Origin: JBFMDN01 sp040753915 | GTDB taxonomy: Bacteria; Desulfobacterota; Desulfomonilia; Desulfomonilales; Desulfomonilaceae | Reading direction: 5' to 3' | DNA: 64,000 nt | NCBI GenBank assembly: GCA_040753915.1 | Contig: JBFMDN010000003.1 | Coordinates: 85,235-149,234 of the forward strand | Part shown: positions 1-8,648 of the stretch, piece after piece | Layout: every line of letters begins with the position of its first letter | Position numbering within the stretch: position 1 is the first letter of the stretch | The notes under the pieces: model-generated | Databases searched by the model: none | What the model saw: only the letters and a program-made list of their open reading frames with translations | Told to the model about the DNA's origin: nothing | Made by a program: the position numbers and the translations under genes

Positions 1-553
1 GCCACCGGATGCTGAGCTTCAAGGTTCCCGACTGATTTCGAATGCCTCCTTGAGGAAAGAGCTTTGGAATGGCAGTCTTGCGACAAGCCTGTTCGACGAA
101 GACAAACGCCAGCAACGTGATCATCACTGCATTGGAGAAGTTATACAAGATGAACACTGCCTTGTTGAGGGAGGAGCCCGCATAGCTGACCGCCAGCGGA
201 AACGCCACCGACGGCACTATCCATGCCACGAGGTTCATGGACGCAGCGAGGTACGGCAGATTCACGATCCTGCGCCGAGCCTTTTGGAGCAGCGCTGAAT
301 CCATTTGAATGCTATCCCGCAGAGCTCGTTGTACAGGCCAGGACAAGGCCAGCAAGAACGTCACGGCTGCCGGCACAATGAGCGACAGGAGGATGAGACT
401 TGTTCTCCAGTCAAGGACAGGGACTTGTCGCCACTCATGCGGTTGGGCATAGTGCATGAGCGCCTGGACCAGGAAAAAACCTGCCAGGTTCGCGCCAACA
501 TTGACCCCTACGATCATCCACGAAAAACGATTGCGCAAATGCCAGTAACTCAT
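1..553 (-). CDS. Multi-pass membrane protein, probably N-terminal part of a membrane sensor/cyclase (partial, runs off window)
   Basis: The open frame reads from ATG at 553 to the window edge, 184 codons, with no stop. Four hydrophobic stretches lie near residues 11-34, 52-72, 100-124 and 133-155, with charged linkers between them. The C-terminal visible residues (LKLSIRW) look like the start of another membrane-entry segment. This arrangement resembles the membrane N-terminus that precedes HAMP and cyclase or kinase output domains in deltaproteobacterial sensors, but the output domain is outside the window, so the function is inference. An AGGA stretch lies 9 nt before the chosen ATG. The frame stays open upstream to a TAG, so a GTG start about 22 codons earlier is possible. 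The next gene (SagB-like) is on the same strand 113 nt upstream. Confidence 0.6.
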   Translation of the reverse strand, partial: MSYWHLRNRFSWMIVGVNVGANLAGFFLVQALMHYAQPHEWRQVPVLDWRTSLILLSLIVPAAVTFLLALSWPVQRALRDSIQMDSALLQKARRRIVNLPYLAASMNLVAWIVPSVAFPLAVSYAGSSLNKAVFILYNFSNAVMITLLAFVFVEQACRKTAIPKLFPQGGIRNQSGTLKLSIRW

Positions 554-665
554 AAGCCCGAGTCCTGTAGTGTCCTCCCCATGATTCAAATGCCAAGGAC
601 GGGACCAATCGCCAATGTCCCACACGCACTATCCGGAGATAGCAGGGGATCTTCCATGGGAAGCT

Positions 666-1358
666 CTACCTTCCCACGGTCATGATGAGCAGTGGTGCCA
701 TCTCCTTCGGGAGCTTCAGGACCGCACACACCTGGGCATCGTTGAACGCTCCGACAGTCGCGGCCTTTAGACCCAAAGATTGAGCCTGCAGATACACATT
801 TTGATTGGAGCTCCCTGCCTCCATGAACACGTACTGATATCCCCGATTTCCATATTTGGACGTCATTCTCGCCATGACAGCAGCTATCACTACGAGGGCA
901 GGTGCGCGGGACATCCACATCTGAGACAGACAGGCATGGGCAAGCAGGGTGCGATTATCGCCTTCGGCCATTTGCGTCAGAGAATTTGTCGCGGGCTGGT
1001 ACTGATAAATTCCGGCAGATATCCCCTCGACGGTGTCCTTTCCCGTCACGAGTAAGACCTCAAGAGGATACAGACCGCCTGCTGACGGTATCACCTTAAC
1101 CGTGGCCCCCGAGACCGCATCTGACGGGAGGTTGCCGTTGGCGGACCACAATATTTGGGAAACTTCCTGTGGAGTCAGGGCTGTTCCGGCGTAATTGCGA
1201 GAGCTTTTCTTCGAGATGATTGCTGCCTCCACCGAGAGCTTTCCCGAGAAGGACGGCTTGGGGAGCTTTATCTCCACCTGGGGCAATGCGATGCCGGGAA
1301 TCGCGAACAGGAAAAGAAAGAGGACGCCGCTGATCCAGGCTCGGCGCAGCTTTTTCAT
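666..1358 (-). CDS. Exported SagB-type nitroreductase-fold oxidoreductase
   Basis: This 230-residue protein belongs to the FMN-dependent nitroreductase superfamily, SagB/ThcOx-like branch. Such enzymes oxidise azoline rings in peptide maturation or act as general flavin oxidoreductases. Residues 1-27 form a signal peptide (MKKLRR, then a long hydrophobic core ending near IALPQ). The nitroreductase start is visible in KKSSRNY, the motif that contacts FMN phosphate, followed by SAGGLYPLEV and, near the C-terminus, LQAQSLGLKAATVGAF. The start is the ATG preceded by GGAGG at 5 nt. A longer frame begins 16 codons upstream but spoils the signal peptide. No precursor peptide, YcaO or maturation partner is adjacent, so a RiPP role is not supported; the substrate is unknown. 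Being secreted is unusual for a flavin enzyme and would require folding outside the cytoplasm or export by another route. Confidence 0.8.
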   Translation of the reverse strand: MKKLRRAWISGVLFLFLFAIPGIALPQVEIKLPKPSFSGKLSVEAAIISKKSSRNYAGTALTPQEVSQILWSANGNLPSDAVSGATVKVIPSAGGLYPLEVLLVTGKDTVEGISAGIYQYQPATNSLTQMAEGDNRTLLAHACLSQMWMSRAPALVVIAAVMARMTSKYGNRGYQYVFMEAGSSNQNVYLQAQSLGLKAATVGAFNDAQVCAVLKLPKEMAPLLIMTVGR

Positions 1359-1474
1359 GGGAGCCTCCACTCGTAAGGATTCGCCGACACATACCGCATT
1401 CTCCAAGGAAATTCAACTGCCGGAGACGACTCCCGGACTTGGGAATCGGGCAAGGCTCAACAGAGTCAAACCCC

Positions 1475-1501
1475 TTTACAAGGTTGAAGAGTCTCTATAA
1501 A
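1475..1501 (+). promoter_or_regulatory. Weak candidate promoter upstream of ndk
   Basis: TTTACA at 1475-1480 and TATAAA at 1496-1501 are separated by 15 nt, which is short for sigma-70. It lies about 125 nt before the ndk start, in the divergent gap between the SagB-like gene and ndk. The -10 match is good; the spacing makes it doubtful. Confidence 0.3.
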
Positions 1502-1625
1502 ACAAAAGGATAGATCCGGGACCACGGTGCGGGGGCGGAGAAGACGGCTCAATCGTATCGATGAGACCGGCTCTCATTCCAAAATGCCGAAAAGGTGGTA
1601 ATAGCTTAAATAGTGAGGAGAGACT

Positions 1626-2039
1626 ATGGAGAAAACACTGTCCATAATTAAGCCAGATGGCGTGGCCAAGCAACTTATCGGGGAAGTGATCAAGACCTTT
1701 CAAGACTCAGGCTTTAGGATCGCTGCATTGAAGATGAAACAGTTGAGCCGCTCCGAGGCAGAGGGGTTTTATTACGTGCACAAGGAAAGACCTTTTTTTG
1801 GGGAGCTGGTAGACTTCATGATCTCGGGACCTGTTGTTCTGATGGTGTTGGAAGGGGAAGACGTCATCAGACGGAATCGTGAAATCATGGGAGCCACGGA
1901 TCCCGCGGAAGCGGCTGAGGGGACCCTGCGGAAGAAATGGGCTGATAGTAAACAGAATAATATCGTGCACGGATCGGATTCTCCGGAGAGTGCTCGATTT
2001 GAGATTGGATATTTTTTTAGCGGGATAGAGATCTATTGA
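1626..2039 (+). CDS. ndk: Nucleoside diphosphate kinase
   Basis: This 137-residue enzyme transfers the gamma phosphate between nucleoside triphosphates and diphosphates through a phosphohistidine, in the cytoplasm. The protein begins EKTLSIIKPDGVAK, the standard family opening, and carries the active-site motif NIVHGSDS, with the phosphorylated histidine near residue 115. The C-terminus FEIGYFF is also typical. Length matches bacterial Ndk. A GAGGAG ribosome-binding site sits just before the ATG. The stop codon overlaps the TTG start of rlmN (TTGA), so the two are probably translationally coupled. Confidence 0.97.
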   Translation: MEKTLSIIKPDGVAKQLIGEVIKTFQDSGFRIAALKMKQLSRSEAEGFYYVHKERPFFGELVDFMISGPVVLMVLEGEDVIRRNREIMGATDPAEAAEGTLRKKWADSKQNNIVHGSDSPESARFEIGYFFSGIEIY

Positions 2040-3103
2040 AAAACGCTGTTGCAAAGCCGCCCTACGGTCGAGTAAACCCCGACCTCGTGGGCATGACCGA
2101 GGCAGACCTCGCGGAATTCCTTTCGCATCTCGGTAAGGAGCGTTACAGGACTACCCAGGTGATGAAGTGGATTCACCAGGGACTGGTAGATTCCTTTGAT
2201 GCGATGACCAATCTCTCAAAGAGCCTGCGCTCCGAGTTGTCAGCGAAAGCCCACCTCTTCCGCCCCCAGGTAGTAGCCGCGCAACTCTCAGAAGACGGGG
2301 CACGCAAGCTTGCCTTGAGACTCTCGGACGGACTAAGGGTGGAGTGTGTTCTTATTCCGGGTGAAGATCATGACACCCTGTGTGTCTCCACCCAGGTTGG
2401 ATGCGCCATGGGATGCCGGATCTGCCGGACTGCCAGGATGGGATTCGTCCGAAATCTGACGGCCGGCGAGATCGTATCCCAACTTCTCGAGGCACGAAGA
2501 CAGGTACCGCAAAGTAGAATAACGAACGTTGTCTTCATGGGCATGGGAGAGCCGCTCGCCAACTTCGATGAAGTCGTCCGCGCTGTTCAAATAATGACCC
2601 ATCCAAATGGCCCTCAGATTTCATGGAGGAGACTCACGATCTCCACGGTGGGCCTTGTCCCGCGCATCCGGGATCTGGGTAAAGCGGTGAGGGTGAAGCT
2701 GGCCGTGAGTGTGAACGCACCTACCGATGAGCAGAGGGACAAGATCATGCCGATCAATCAGCGGTATCCTCTCAAGGAGCTAATCGCAGCCCTGAAGGAG
2801 TACCCGTTGCCGCGGCGGGACCGTATTACCATCGAGTATGTTCTGATCGACGGTTTCAACGACTCTGAAGCGGACGCCCGGCAACTCGTTCGTCTGCTCA
2901 ACCCCATACGAGCCAAGGTTAACCTCATCCCTCTGAACGAGGGGGTTAACGAAAACCTGAGAAAGCCGACTCCCGCGCGGGTCGCCCGTTTCCAGGACAT
3001 TCTCTTGTCCAAATCGCTCATCGCAATAGTTCGCAAATCGAGGGGTTCCGACGTATTGGCTGCGTGTGGACAACTGGCCTCGAAAATGCCGGAGGAGAGG
3101 TGA
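2036..3103 (+). CDS. rlmN: Dual-specificity 23S rRNA/tRNA (adenine-C2) methyltransferase, radical SAM
   Basis: This 355-residue RlmN methylates C2 of adenosine in 23S rRNA (A2503) and in some tRNAs. The radical-SAM cluster motif CAMGCRIC gives Cys123, Cys127 and Cys130. MGMGEPLANFDEV is the SAM-binding glycine region, and a C-terminal Cys at about 344 in VLAACGQL corresponds to the catalytic thiol. The start is uncertain: TTG at 2036 overlaps the ndk stop and allows coupling, but the family usually begins close to the internal MTEADLAEFL (ATG at 2093), which has no good ribosome-binding site. The stop overlaps the GTG start of the next gene. Order ndk-rlmN-kinase suggests one transcript. Confidence 0.95.
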   Translation: MKNAVAKPPYGRVNPDLVGMTEADLAEFLSHLGKERYRTTQVMKWIHQGLVDSFDAMTNLSKSLRSELSAKAHLFRPQVVAAQLSEDGARKLALRLSDGLRVECVLIPGEDHDTLCVSTQVGCAMGCRICRTARMGFVRNLTAGEIVSQLLEARRQVPQSRITNVVFMGMGEPLANFDEVVRAVQIMTHPNGPQISWRRLTISTVGLVPRIRDLGKAVRVKLAVSVNAPTDEQRDKIMPINQRYPLKELIAALKEYPLPRRDRITIEYVLIDGFNDSEADARQLVRLLNPIRAKVNLIPLNEGVNENLRKPTPARVARFQDILLSKSLIAIVRKSRGSDVLAACGQLASKMPEER

Positions 3104-4668
3104 GCTCCGAACTGCAAGACGTGATCACCGCACTCTCCGATCCTCGCACATATCCTCACTGTCCCGAGTCTGTGGACATCGTTCAGACGCACATATCAGT
3201 CGTCTTCATAGCAGGTGACCTCGTCTACAAGATCAAGAAGCCCGTGAATTTGGGATTCTTGGATTTCACATCCCTCGAGAAACGCCGTCATTTCTGCCGC
3301 CAGGAGGTGCTTCTCAATTCCCGGTTCTCCGAAGGAATCTACTTGGGAGTAGTCGCCATATGCCAGAGTGAGAGAGGAATAAACTTGAAGGGGGAAGGGG
3401 AGCCGGTCGAGGCAGCGGTCCTCATGCGGTACATTCCTGAAGAGCGCACTCTGCGGTGGATGCTGGAGCAGGACCGGGTCACTAAAGAGATGATGGATGG
3501 CCTTGCGGACAGAATCGCGGCTATACATGGGCAGGCCAAAACGGGCGCGGATATTGCAAGCTTCGGGAGCCTCGAGGTTATAAGCCTCAACCTGAGAGAA
3601 AACTTTACACAAACGGAACCCTATATCGGTCGGACGCTGGACGAGGATGTCCATAGGGCTATCGCGCAGCGAGCCTTGGACTTTGTCGAGACCCGAAAAG
3701 GGTTGTTTCGGGGGCGTGCCGAGCAAGGATTCATCCGGGACTGCCATGGAGACCTCCATGCGGACCACGTTGTCTTCGTGAACGGGATTGTTCTCGTGGA
3801 CTGCATCGAATTTAACGATCGATTTCGCTATGGCGACACTGCTTCGGACCTCGGATTTCTCCTGATGGACCTTGATTTCCACGGGTATCCGGCGTTTTCC
3901 GGACAGGTCGCGAATCGGTATGCTATATCCGCCAATGACCCGCACGTGCTTGAACTGCTCGGATTCTACAAATCCTATCGTGCATTCGTTCGAGGCAAGG
4001 TGCTGGGGTTCAGATTAGACGAAGCCGAAGTCTCTCGCGAGGACAAGGAATCGGCCCGAGAGACTGCCCGGCTCTATTTTCAGCTCTCGCTCTCTTACCT
4101 GGCTCCTCCCCCCCCTGTTCTCATAATCATGATGGGGTTTTCGGGTACGGGAAAGAGCTACATCGCTGCCAGGCTCGGAAGGCGTCTCGGCGCGGAATTG
4201 TTCCGCTCGGATGTGGTTCGCAAGAGGATTTTTGGGGTTCCTCGCGGTGAACATCGACTTGACAAGTTTGGAGAAGGGATCTATAGACGGTCTGCGACGA
4301 AACTGACCTACGCGGCTCTGTTCGACGAGTCAAGAAAGGCATTGGAGCACGGTCGGTCAGTAATCCTTGACGCCTCGTTCCTGAGATTTGAGGATCGAGA
4401 ATCGGCACGAGATGTTGCACGGAGGGCGGGGGCACGCTTCCGGATGATTGAGTGCGTTGCTTCCGACGAGATACTGAGGGAACGTCTGGAGAAGAGGGCC
4501 CGGGACAGAGAAGAAGTTTCCGATGCCCGGTGGGAAATCCTCCAGCGGCAGAAGGCTATCATAGATCCTATCCGACCGGAAGAATCTCAGGCCCTCCGTA
4601 TCTGGGACTCGACCGAAAACATTAACTCCTTCCTGGCTTCATTCGTGAGGGAATTGTTGGCCACGTGA
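3100..4668 (+). CDS. Fused aminoglycoside-phosphotransferase-like and P-loop kinase protein
   Basis: This 522-residue two-domain protein has an APH/choline-kinase-like fold in residues about 20-330, with catalytic loop HGDLHADHVVF (His216 region) and a metal-binding segment DCIEFNDRFRYGD. A P-loop NTPase/kinase follows in residues about 340-520, with Walker A GFSGTGKSYIAA. The same architecture is widespread in proteobacteria as an uncharacterised AAA-family protein; the substrate is not known and aminoglycoside resistance should not be assumed. The start is GTG at 3100, directly behind GGAGG and overlapping the rlmN stop as GTGA; a GTG 12 codons earlier lacks a ribosome-binding site. Each half retains its catalytic motif, so both may be active. 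Confidence 0.85.
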   Translation: MSSELQDVITALSDPRTYPHCPESVDIVQTHISVVFIAGDLVYKIKKPVNLGFLDFTSLEKRRHFCRQEVLLNSRFSEGIYLGVVAICQSERGINLKGEGEPVEAAVLMRYIPEERTLRWMLEQDRVTKEMMDGLADRIAAIHGQAKTGADIASFGSLEVISLNLRENFTQTEPYIGRTLDEDVHRAIAQRALDFVETRKGLFRGRAEQGFIRDCHGDLHADHVVFVNGIVLVDCIEFNDRFRYGDTASDLGFLLMDLDFHGYPAFSGQVANRYAISANDPHVLELLGFYKSYRAFVRGKVLGFRLDEAEVSREDKESARETARLYFQLSLSYLAPPPPVLIIMMGFSGTGKSYIAARLGRRLGAELFRSDVVRKRIFGVPRGEHRLDKFGEGIYRRSATKLTYAALFDESRKALEHGRSVILDASFLRFEDRESARDVARRAGARFRMIECVASDEILRERLEKRARDREEVSDARWEILQRQKAIIDPIRPEESQALRIWDSTENINSFLASFVRELLAT

Positions 4669-4787
4669 GATTGCATTCCGCTCTCTTCTTTTCGGGAGAA
4701 CTGAAAAACGATTCTTTTCATGCGCGTTGCGTGGCTTGCAATCAATCATGAAGGCCGTGCCCGAGAAGAATCAAGGAGGAGAATCAC

Positions 4788-5678
4788 ATGCGTGGCTGTA
4801 GAGCTCTGGGTCTGCTCGTGGCGGCCTGTCTGGTGTATGGCTGCGTGCCGCAAAAGGGCACGTCGCAGGAAAAGGACAAACAGGTTCAGATTCATTACGA
4901 GCTCGGTATTCAATACCTCACCGATGGAAAGTCTTCCCAAGCAATTCAGGAGCTTCAAGCTGCCCAGGCCCTTTCCCCTGACAATGCGGACGTGGAGCAT
5001 GCTCTGGGCCTGGCTCATCAGCATAAAGGACTGCTCGATAAGGCCATAGACCAGTATGAAAAGGCCCTGAGAATCTCTCCGAAGCTTACGGAGGCCAAGA
5101 ACAATCTTGGGACTGCCCACCTGGCGAAAGGCGATCTGGACAAGGCAATCTCCCTCTTCGAAGAGTGTCTCAAAGACTCGGATTATCCTACACCTGAAAA
5201 GGCAGCGTACAATCTCGGCGTAGCACACTTCAAGAAGGGAGATCTCGACAAAGCCATTGAGTATTACCTCCAGGCAGTGAAGGTCAACGAGAACAACGTG
5301 AATGCCCTGTACAATCTGGCGTATTGTTTCCAGGAGAAGAAGCGGTATCCTCTGGCACTTGAATATTACAAGAAGGTCCTGGTACTGGATCCCGCGTTCA
5401 AACAGGCCCATTACCGAATGGCCCTTATTTACGAAGCCCAAGAGAAGAATGACCAGGCCCTCGAATCTTTGAAGAAGTCGACCGACATCGATCCGGACTA
5501 CCTCCCTGCCATTTACCGAACCGGGTTGATCCTTATCGCCACGGGAAATGTTCGCACCGGGAGGGAAAGACTGGAGGCGGTCATGAAGGCAGACCCCGAA
5601 GGCCCAATGGGAAAAGAAGCGCGCAAGCAATTGGACATGCTCAAGGGGGACAAATTCAAAGGGATCGCCGCGCCATAG
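4788..5678 (+). CDS. TPR-repeat lipoprotein
   Basis: This 296-residue protein opens with a lipoprotein signal (charged start, hydrophobic core, lipobox LVYGC with Cys19). Six or seven tetratricopeptide repeats follow, recognisable from recurring blocks such as ALGLAHQHKGLLDKAIDQYEK and NLGTAHLAKGDLDKAI. It resembles the PilF/PilW-type or general TPR lipoproteins that scaffold envelope complexes, but no pilus gene is nearby, so the partner is unknown. The start has an AGGAGGAG ribosome-binding site 7 nt upstream. The gap to purH carries a short hairpin. Confidence 0.88.
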   Translation: MRGCRALGLLVAACLVYGCVPQKGTSQEKDKQVQIHYELGIQYLTDGKSSQAIQELQAAQALSPDNADVEHALGLAHQHKGLLDKAIDQYEKALRISPKLTEAKNNLGTAHLAKGDLDKAISLFEECLKDSDYPTPEKAAYNLGVAHFKKGDLDKAIEYYLQAVKVNENNVNALYNLAYCFQEKKRYPLALEYYKKVLVLDPAFKQAHYRMALIYEAQEKNDQALESLKKSTDIDPDYLPAIYRTGLILIATGNVRTGRERLEAVMKADPEGPMGKEARKQLDMLKGDKFKGIAAP

Positions 5679-5683
5679 AAAAC

Positions 5684-5700
5684 CCGTCAGGTACTGACGG
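5684..5700 (+). promoter_or_regulatory. Perfect short hairpin in the leader of the purH-like gene
   Basis: CCGTCAG and CTGACGG form a 7-bp perfect stem with a GTA loop, 6 nt after the TPR-lipoprotein stop and 28 nt before the purH-type start. No T run follows, so it is not a classical terminator. It could be an operator, an RNA-stability element or a weak attenuator. Confidence 0.4.
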
Positions 5701-5727
5701 TTAACCGTGCTTCTGGAGGAAACGTTG

Positions 5728-6333
5728 ATGCCGAGGATCAGCAGAGCTCTCATCAGTGTGACGGATAAATCAGGAGTTCAAGAATTCGCGAAAGGTTTGC
5801 TCCGGTTCGGAGTGGAGATTCTTTCAACGGGAGGTACAGCCCGCTCGCTGGCTGAAGCACATGTGCCTATCAAAGAGGTCTCCGAGCACACGGGGTTCCC
5901 CGAAATGCTTGATGGAAGAGTCAAGACGTTACATCCGAAAGTCCATGGGGGAATTCTGGGGATGAGATCCAGGACGGAACATGTCCAGGCCATGGAAAAG
6001 CACGGGATCGTTCCTATCGACATGGTGGTGGTCAACCTCTACGCGTTTGAGAAGACAGTGGCACGACCGGATTGCCCCCTCGCAGACGCGATCGAAAACA
6101 TCGACATAGGGGGGCCGGCTCTCTTGAGGGCTGCGGCGAAGAACTATCCGGACGTCACGGTCATCGTCGATCCGTCTGATTACGAGCGGGTTCTCCGAGA
6201 AATGGAGCTGTCGGGAGGCTCAGTGTCTGAGTCGACCAATTTTCGTCTTGCTGCAAAAGCTTTTCGAGCCACACACGAATATGACGGAGCAATTTCACGC
6301 TACCTGGAAAAGGTCCTGGATGCAAAGGAGTAA
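5728..6333 (+). CDS. purH: IMP cyclohydrolase, stand-alone N-terminal domain of PurH
   Basis: This 201-residue protein matches only the MGS-like IMP cyclohydrolase domain of bifunctional PurH, which closes FAICAR to IMP. Conserved segments visible are ALISVTDKSG at the start, ILSTGGTARSLAE, LDGRVKTLHPKVHGGIL and IDIGGPALLRAAAKNY. The AICAR transformylase domain (about 300 further residues) is absent; the frame stops cleanly and purE follows 20 nt later, so this is a genuine short protein rather than a frameshift visible here. The formyl transfer step must be encoded elsewhere (a separate transformylase or PurP-type enzyme). The start is ATG with GGAGGA 8 nt upstream; a GTG 7 codons earlier is less likely. 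Confidence 0.88.
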   Translation: MPRISRALISVTDKSGVQEFAKGLLRFGVEILSTGGTARSLAEAHVPIKEVSEHTGFPEMLDGRVKTLHPKVHGGILGMRSRTEHVQAMEKHGIVPIDMVVVNLYAFEKTVARPDCPLADAIENIDIGGPALLRAAAKNYPDVTVIVDPSDYERVLREMELSGGSVSESTNFRLAAKAFRATHEYDGAISRYLEKVLDAKE

Positions 6334-6353
6334 GTGAAGGCAGGAGCGGAACC

Positions 6354-6860
6354 ATGGAGCAGGTTCAAGTCGGTATCGTGATGGGAAGCGACTCAGATGC
6401 TTCCATAATGGGGAAGGCTGCCGAAATCCTGGACTACTTCGGGATAGGCTATTTCATGACGGTTGCCTCCGCCCACCGGACACCCGATCGCGTAAAGGAT
6501 CTCGTAAGAAGGGCCGAGGACGAAGGGTGGAAGTCCATTATTGCAGGCGCGGGAATGGCTGCCCATCTTGCCGGCTTCCTCGCCGCCCATACGGTGATCC
6601 CGATAATAGGAGTGCCCCTGGCGTCCTCTGATCTGAAAGGCCTCGATGCTCTTCTTTCCACTGTTCAAATGCCGGGCGGCGTCCCGGTGGCCACAATGGC
6701 GATCGGAACAGCCGGAGCAAAAAACGCCGGCCTGCTGGCAGTTCAGATCATTGCGACCGCAGATCCGTCCCTCAGGCAGAAGCTGCGGGAGTACCGAGAG
6801 AAAGAGGCACGATCCGTGGAGGAGAAAGCTTTCTGCTTGGAATCCGCGTCAAGGGGCTGA
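6354..6860 (+). CDS. purE: N5-carboxyaminoimidazole ribonucleotide mutase/AIR carboxylase, PurE
   Basis: This 168-residue PurE supplies CAIR in de novo purine synthesis. Motifs present are VMGSDSD (phosphate binding), SAHRTPDR (catalytic His), AGAGMAAHLAGF and VQMPGGVPVAT. No purK lies next to it, so whether it uses N5-CAIR (class I) or CO2 directly (class II) cannot be decided by context. It is 20 nt downstream of the IMP cyclohydrolase gene and very probably in the same operon, pairing two non-consecutive purine steps. Confidence 0.95.
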   Translation: MEQVQVGIVMGSDSDASIMGKAAEILDYFGIGYFMTVASAHRTPDRVKDLVRRAEDEGWKSIIAGAGMAAHLAGFLAAHTVIPIIGVPLASSDLKGLDALLSTVQMPGGVPVATMAIGTAGAKNAGLLAVQIIATADPSLRQKLREYREKEARSVEEKAFCLESASRG

Positions 6861-6928
6861 ATCCGCGATTCCCACGTTTTTGTCCCCAATTTTGAAGGCA
6901 ATGAAACAGGTTCACAAGAGGAACGTTC

Positions 6929-7867
6929 ATGGGCAGGCGCACGAGACGGTCACACTCGAATGATTCTCCCCTTGAAGTGCCCTTTTCCGAGGCACGGTTC
7001 CATAGGGATGGGGTTGCCGTCACCCTGCGATTGGAAGACTGCTTTGCAGGCATGGAGAAGATGCGGGCCGGCAGCGTGGACGTCGTTGTTACATCGCCTC
7101 CCTACAACATTGGCATCAAGTATGGAGTATACGACGACCGCGTAAGCCGAGAAGAGTATTTGGACTGGCTTGAGAAATGGGCTGAATTGGTAACGCGTGT
7201 GTTGGCCCCGTCCGGCTCGGTTTTCTTGAATATCGGCGGGAAGCCAAAGGATCCATGGGGACCTTTGGAGGCAGCGCTTCGCCTCCGAAAGCGGTTCCAG
7301 TTGCAGAACACGATTCACTGGATCAAGTCCATTTTCATTCCCAAGGCCGCCAATGGCGACGATCATGGTCTCAGTGAAGACGTAAACGTCGGACACATTA
7401 AACCGATCAACAGCCGGAGGTACCTTTCGGACGCGCATGAGTATATTTTCCATTTCACCAGATCCGGCACAGTCCACCTGGACAGGCTGGCTGTTGGCGT
7501 CTCCTACAAAGATAAGTCCAACATAACACGGTGGAAATCGGCTGGAAAGGATCTCCGATGCCGCGGAAACACCTGGTTCATACCCTATAAGACTATCGTC
7601 CGCAGGGATCGTGATAGGCCGCATCCTGCCTCCTTCCCTCCCCAACTCGCAGAAATGTGCATCAAGCTTCACGGTCGAGAACGCGCACGCACGGTGCTCG
7701 ACCCGTTCATGGGATTGGGGAGTACCGCTGTCGCGTGTTTGCGATTGGGAACGAGCTGTGTTGGATACGAAATAGATCCAGAGTACTTCAAGACGAGCTG
7801 CAGCATCATCGGTAGAGAAATTGACGCTCTCGATCGACCCTCTCTCCAGCAAAGAGATCTGCTCTGA
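6929..7867 (+). CDS. Beta-class site-specific DNA methyltransferase, no restriction partner
   Basis: This 312-residue enzyme has the catalytic motif TSPPYN (motif IV) near residue 53 and the SAM-binding motif DPFMGLGSTA (motif I) near residue 265. That order defines the beta class of exocyclic amino methyltransferases (N4-cytosine or N6-adenine). The roughly 200-residue middle part would hold the target-recognition domain. No endonuclease gene is adjacent, so it is either an orphan regulatory methyltransferase or a remnant of a restriction system. The start ATG has GAGGA 7 nt upstream. The target sequence cannot be deduced by eye. Confidence 0.9.
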   Translation: MGRRTRRSHSNDSPLEVPFSEARFHRDGVAVTLRLEDCFAGMEKMRAGSVDVVVTSPPYNIGIKYGVYDDRVSREEYLDWLEKWAELVTRVLAPSGSVFLNIGGKPKDPWGPLEAALRLRKRFQLQNTIHWIKSIFIPKAANGDDHGLSEDVNVGHIKPINSRRYLSDAHEYIFHFTRSGTVHLDRLAVGVSYKDKSNITRWKSAGKDLRCRGNTWFIPYKTIVRRDRDRPHPASFPPQLAEMCIKLHGRERARTVLDPFMGLGSTAVACLRLGTSCVGYEIDPEYFKTSCSIIGREIDALDRPSLQQRDLL

Positions 7868-7908
7868 AGCACGAATCGGAACGCACGGTACCACGGCCTC
7901 CTTACCCG

Positions 7909-7937
7909 TTGACTCAAGCTCTGTGTCATACTATATT
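7909..7937 (+). promoter_or_regulatory. Sigma-70 type promoter for the basic small protein
   Basis: TTGACT at 7909-7914, a 17-nt spacer, then TATATT at 7932-7937. Predicted start of transcription is near 7944, giving a leader of about 35 nt to the ATG at 7978. The A+T-rich stretch following the -10 supports it. Confidence 0.65.
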
Positions 7938-7977
7938 AAATTTTTTTATTCAGATGCTGCGTGCGCGAGGTGAGTCA

Positions 7978-8373
7978 ATGGCATCGAAATCCTTGGAAAC
8001 ACGTGAAAACCAGAAATCCCGGTACGCCGAGCTCATAGAAAGCCGCTCCAAAGAGCTCAGAGAGAAGGGCTTAACCGATAGGGAACTCGGACGAGACCCG
8101 AAGATCAAGCACTTTAAGGCGAAAATCAAGCAGTGTAAGGCGGCAATCGAGCGCATCTCGTTCCTCGAAACCCAAAGCCGCACGCTCCAGGAGAAAAAGG
8201 AGCAGAAGATTGCCGAGGCGGCAGCAGCACGAGCCGCTGCCATAGCAGGCGAAGTCACGAAAGGCAAGAAAACCGCGGAAAAGAAGGAGGAGCCACCTTC
8301 CAAGAAGAAGGGGGGCGCCGCCGCAAAAGGACAGGCTCCGGCAAAACAGCAGCCCAAGAAGAAGGGCAAATGA
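7978..8373 (+). CDS. Small highly charged protein with Lys/Ala/Pro-rich tail
   Basis: This 131-residue protein is not recognised as a named family. Residues about 5-85 are helical and rich in Glu, Arg and Lys (coiled-coil-like, with repeated KxKIKQCKAAIERI-type heptads). Residues about 85-131 are Ala/Lys/Pro-rich with KKGGAAAKGQ and QQPKKKGK. The tail is like that of histone-H1-like or nucleoid and RNA-binding bacterial proteins, which is a compositional resemblance only. The start is ATG with GAGGTGA at 5 nt and a good promoter 41 nt upstream; longer in-frame extensions run into the promoter itself. Confidence 0.7.
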   Translation: MASKSLETRENQKSRYAELIESRSKELREKGLTDRELGRDPKIKHFKAKIKQCKAAIERISFLETQSRTLQEKKEQKIAEAAAARAAAIAGEVTKGKKTAEKKEEPPSKKKGGAAAKGQAPAKQQPKKKGK

Positions 8374-8648
8374 TTATTGGGGAGCGTGTGCGCCCCTGCC
8401 AAGATCCATGATGTCCGTGAATCTTTTTGCCGCCGGGCAATCCTCAATGCGGTCTGCCACAACAGCAGGGTGGCAGAAGCTTTTGCAGCACGACCAGTTG
8501 TGGCACGGTACCTCCGACCTCTCCGGCGGACTGAGCGGTGCGTGCTTTCAGCAGGGTGCTTTTCGGCATTCTTGATGAGCGATAGCAGCGCACCACGTTG
8601 CCAAGCCGGCATCGTGGCCTGCAAGATCTTGGGCCCCAATCGGATATC

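Noticed and set aside
1096..1416. Short minus-strand frame overlapping the SagB-like gene in another phase
   Set aside because: Arg/Gly-rich shadow of the real frame.
4746..5753. 335-codon minus-strand frame opposite the TPR lipoprotein
   Set aside because: The plus strand has a lipobox and regular TPRs with a good ribosome-binding site; the antisense frame is a shadow of the repeat periodicity.
6950..7894. 314-codon minus-strand frame opposite the DNA methyltransferase
   Set aside because: The plus strand has TSPPYN and DPFMGLGSTA in the right order; the antisense frame shows no motif.
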